Shown here piece by piece: positions 61,740 to 64,000 of a stretch of 64,000 bases of DNA. The notes under the pieces are model-generated. The model did no database searches. It was not told the DNA's origin and saw only the letters and a list, made by a program, of their open reading frames with translations. Within the stretch, counting starts at the first letter, position 1. Each line of letters starts with the position of its first letter. The position numbers and the translations under genes were made by a program. The stretch is from Fen731 sp964481885 (GTDB lineage Bacteria > Actinomycetota > Humimicrobiia > Humimicrobiales > Humimicrobiaceae), in assembly GCA_964481885.1 (NCBI GenBank), contig CAYZUS010000004.1, forward strand, positions 23,282 through 87,281. The letters are read 5' to 3'.

Positions 61740-62393
61740 TCACAGTTGTTGTCGAATACTGTCAATAAACTTATTTATGGAGTCGAATTTTAACCTGTAG
61801 CTTGCAGAATTTACAATCAGCCTGGTTGTAGAAATAAGGATATTATCCATTTCCACAAGGTCATGCAATCTGAGAGTGTCACCTGTGGCAGTTATATCGA
61901 CGATTTCATCAGCTATTTCAAGGATCGGTGCAAGCTCCACAGAACCGTAAAGTTTGATTATTTCAACCTGCATTCCCTTGCCATCAAAATACTTTTTTGT
62001 GATATTTGTGTACTTTGTTGCAATCTTGATGGAACCAAAATGTTCATATTTTTCTTTAACTTTTTCCACACATTCCCGCATTGTGGCCACAATCATCCTG
62101 CAATGGCCATTCTTTAAATCCAAAAGTTCAATAACATTGCTTCCGAGCTCCTCAAGCACATCTTTTCCCGCAAAACCTATGTCGCATGCGCCCTGCTCAA
62201 CGTATACCGGAACATCCATCGGCCTTGAGAACACATACCTGTGGCGATCTTTGGCAGATATTGTAAAAAGACGGCGGGATTGTTCTTCAAGCACTGAAGT
62301 ATCATAGCCTGCGGTCTTCAGCATCTCCCTGCATACACCAAACAAATAACCTTTTGGTACCGCAATACTTAAATCAAATTCTTCTTTTCCCAT
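61740..62393 (-). CDS. hisG: ATP phosphoribosyltransferase, short form HisG
   Basis: About 217 residues, the short HisG form lacking the C-terminal regulatory domain. IAVPKGYLFG, the GACDIGFAGKDVL segment and the PRPP-binding ITATGDTLRLHDL motif are present. It starts histidine synthesis from ATP and PRPP and needs HisZ, encoded immediately upstream, for activity and feedback control. ATG 62393 has GAAGG upstream; the TTG at 62408 would overlap hisZ. Confidence 0.95.
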   Translation of the reverse strand: MGKEEFDLSIAVPKGYLFGVCREMLKTAGYDTSVLEEQSRRLFTISAKDRHRYVFSRPMDVPVYVEQGACDIGFAGKDVLEELGSNVIELLDLKNGHCRMIVATMRECVEKVKEKYEHFGSIKIATKYTNITKKYFDGKGMQVEIIKLYGSVELAPILEIADEIVDITATGDTLRLHDLVEMDNILISTTRLIVNSASYRLKFDSINKFIDSIRQQL

Positions 62394-62404
62394 TTTTAAA
62401 ACCT

Positions 62405-63664
62405 TCAAATAATATCATCAATGTTTTTAGATTCAAGAGTGTGATTTTTCAAATCAGATACTAAAACAGTATTATTTTTGAAATCTGCTTTGAATATATA
62501 ATCCGCCTTTTTTTCCAAACCTATACTCTCGATGTCCCTGTTAAAACCAAAAATCAGTTCAACAATATTACTTCCTTTTGACTTAAGCTTTTCAGCAAAT
62601 TTTAAAGTATTCAGGTAATCGGCCGACTCAACATTTAAAATAATTTTAACAGTGCTTTTGCTTTTTCCAAAAATTAATCCCTCCAAAGCTTTATGAAGGA
62701 TATCCACATCAATTGCAAAACCTGTTGCAGGCACATCAAGTCCAAATTTTTTTAAAAGTCCGTCATATCTGCCACCGCTGCCAATCATCTCGGGAACTCC
62801 GGGAACATATATCTCAAATATGAGGCCTGAGTAGTACCCGAAATCACGCATTATACTCAAATCCAAAATAATATTTTCCGCAAATCCAAGGCCATCAAGA
62901 ACGCTGCACACCTGTTTTAAATAATCTATGCTTGCAGAAACTTTTTTATCGGGAACACTGCCGCACAAACCTACAATGTCTTTAAAGTCTTTTGCAGGCT
63001 TTATCATCTCAATAAAAACTTCTGCTTTGACAGAATCTGCTGCTGCCAGATACTCTTTTAAAGCAACGTAATTTTTGTTTATAAGCTTTTCTTTTACAAT
63101 TTCATAACCTTCCGCATCGAGCCCAAACCAGTCTGCAATTCCTTCAAAAATTCCGACATGGCCAATTGCTATTTTAAAATCCTTTAATCCTGATTTCCGT
63201 AACATATTGATAAGTATATTAAGAATTTCAAGATCAGCAGCAATGCCCTGGGCGCCAATGAATTCTATCCCTGCCTGATTAAGAACCCTGTTTTGTCCTT
63301 TTTGCTGTCCTGACTGCCTGAAAGAATTTGCGAAGTAGAAGAATCTTACCGGCAACTGCTTTTCTTTTATCCTCATCCCTGAAAGCCTGGCAATAGGGAC
63401 AGTCATATCCGCTCGCAGTGAAACGATGTTTCCGTCTATATCAAAAAAACTTATAAGCTTGTCTTTCCATTTGGTTCCAGCGCCTGCTGAAATATTTTTT
63501 GTGTACTCTATAATGGGGGTCCTGACTTCTCCGTAACCCCATGAAACAAATTCATTTCGCAGGGCCTCATCGATATCTTTTCTTTCCTGTGCTTCAACCG
63601 GAAAAATATCTCTGAAACCATAAGGGAGCATCAGGGTCAAGTTTTCTTCATTTTCTTTAAACAT
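62405..63664 (-). CDS. hisZ: ATP phosphoribosyltransferase regulatory subunit HisZ
   Basis: A 419-residue HisRS-like protein. LPYGFRDIFPVEA, the SLRADMTVPIARL motif, SFRQSGQQKGQNRVLNQAGIE and GGRYDGLLKKFG match HisZ, which resembles histidyl-tRNA synthetase but lacks the tRNA-binding function. The QAGIE block and the adjacent short hisG distinguish it from HisS. It is the first gene of the his cluster. It binds histidine and transmits inhibition to HisG. Confidence 0.92.
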   Translation of the reverse strand: MFKENEENLTLMLPYGFRDIFPVEAQERKDIDEALRNEFVSWGYGEVRTPIIEYTKNISAGAGTKWKDKLISFFDIDGNIVSLRADMTVPIARLSGMRIKEKQLPVRFFYFANSFRQSGQQKGQNRVLNQAGIEFIGAQGIAADLEILNILINMLRKSGLKDFKIAIGHVGIFEGIADWFGLDAEGYEIVKEKLINKNYVALKEYLAAADSVKAEVFIEMIKPAKDFKDIVGLCGSVPDKKVSASIDYLKQVCSVLDGLGFAENIILDLSIMRDFGYYSGLIFEIYVPGVPEMIGSGGRYDGLLKKFGLDVPATGFAIDVDILHKALEGLIFGKSKSTVKIILNVESADYLNTLKFAEKLKSKGSNIVELIFGFNRDIESIGLEKKADYIFKADFKNNTVLVSDLKNHTLESKNIDDII

Positions 63665-63835
63665 TTTTAACCGATTTACTTAAGTTTTAAAAATTCTGTT
63701 TGATATTTTAATTTAACATAAAAAAAATATTATATAAATTAATTAAATTTTAATCGAGATTTAATTCCAAAAATTCAGTAAGGCACAAACCCTGTCAGGT
63801 GTAAATCAGTGCAGCAATGAGTCTAGCCGGTCGCA

Positions 63836-63869
63836 GCGCTTGAGTTTATCGCTTTCACGACTCAAACGC
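63836..63869 (-). other. Stem-loop upstream of hisZ
   Basis: GCGCTTGAGT (63836-63845) pairs with ACTCAAACGC (63860-63869) with one mismatch around a 14-base loop. No T run follows in the minus direction, so it is not a simple terminator. It lies between the His-rich frame and hisZ and could be part of a leader RNA. Confidence 0.4.
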
Positions 63870-63916
63870 AGAAGGTTTTTCACAAAAAGTATTGACTTTA
63901 TGCCCGGGACGCGAAG

Positions 63917-64000
63917 TTATGCGAAATGATGATTTTTTAATGCCAAATGCTGTTTTTTTAATGCGAAATGATGATTTTTTAATGCCAAATGATGTTTTTT
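63917..64000 (-). repeat. 21-bp tandem repeat encoding a His-rich frame, truncated by the window edge
   Basis: Four 21-base units on the minus strand read in one open frame as heptads K-K/N-H/Q-H-L/F-A-L and end in TAA at 63917-63919: seven His codons and one Gln in 27 codons. The frame is open at the window edge, so the start is unseen. It may be the tail of an unseen gene, a histidine-codon-rich leader, or a non-coding minisatellite. The remainder of 63665-63916 shows only a stem-loop and AT-rich DNA. Confidence 0.55.

Noticed and set aside
63665..63916. T-box riboswitch controlling the his operon
   Set aside because: I looked for the T-box bulge consensus and a specifier-loop arrangement and found neither; only one imperfect stem-loop is present.

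Overview
The window is 64 kb of a low-GC (roughly 38-40 %) bacterial chromosome, probably a metagenome-assembled contig: it contains four runs of exactly 100 N, and each is flanked by identical sequence. Gene order is the best guide to lineage. polA-rpsA-coaE-uvrB-uvrA-uvrC-rapZ-gapA-pgk-tpiA-(gpmI)-secG is the arrangement familiar from Actinomycetota, but the base composition is low. Many genes suggest an anaerobic or fermentative life: an Fe-S 2-hydroxyacyl-CoA dehydratase activase, PfkA plus lower glycolysis, and peptide uptake. A deep-branching, low-GC, anaerobic actinobacterial lineage is my best inference; I cannot exclude a Bacillota-like one.

Layout. 0-8.4 kb: a partial TPR-like gene, a Phd/YefM-like antitoxin, a membrane-anchored TolB/WD40 propeller, a giant double-headed dehydratase activase and an alpha/beta hydrolase, all on the minus strand. 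8.8-15.6 kb: mostly unlinked accessory genes (GpsA-like dehydrogenase, tautomerase, TetR and BlaI-type regulators either side of a strong palindromic promoter, MsrB, MsrA, SGNH esterase, HGSNAT-like acyltransferase). 15.8-25.8 kb: a secreted DUF4214-deacetylase, an oppBCDF-oppA peptide transporter, tRNA-Leu(GAG), and a second solute-binding lipoprotein whose two halves are in swapped order. 26.2-31.8 kb: secG and the glycolytic operon gapA-pgk-tpiA-gpmI. 32-46.3 kb: rapZ and the information-processing block uvrC, uvrA, uvrB, coaE, rpsA, polA. 46.5-48.2 kb: tRNA-Leu(CAA) and a GAF-GGDEF diguanylate cyclase. 48.3-55.1 kb: a metal and arsenic island (cadC-like regulator and P1B ATPase, Acr3 and ArsR) facing a plus-strand operon of a GcvH-like carrier, two Asp-Gly-Cys proteins and an OsmC protein. 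55.3-63.7 kb: small membrane protein, PgeF, PfkA, and the histidine operon hisZ-G-B-H-A-F-IE without hisD or hisC.

Three themes stand out. First, the solute-binding lipoprotein at 23.9-25.8 kb looks like a true circular permutation. Second, the GcvH-like/DGC/DGC/OsmC operon beside the arsenite exporter is a thiol-rich module with no standard name that I know. Third, the genome shows widespread short-repeat activity: in-frame Asn/Asp/Ser/Gly-rich insertions in conserved proteins (UvrA, PolA, metal ATPase, activase), minisatellites, and duplicated scraps of gene ends (polA, rapZ, DGC1, hisIE).
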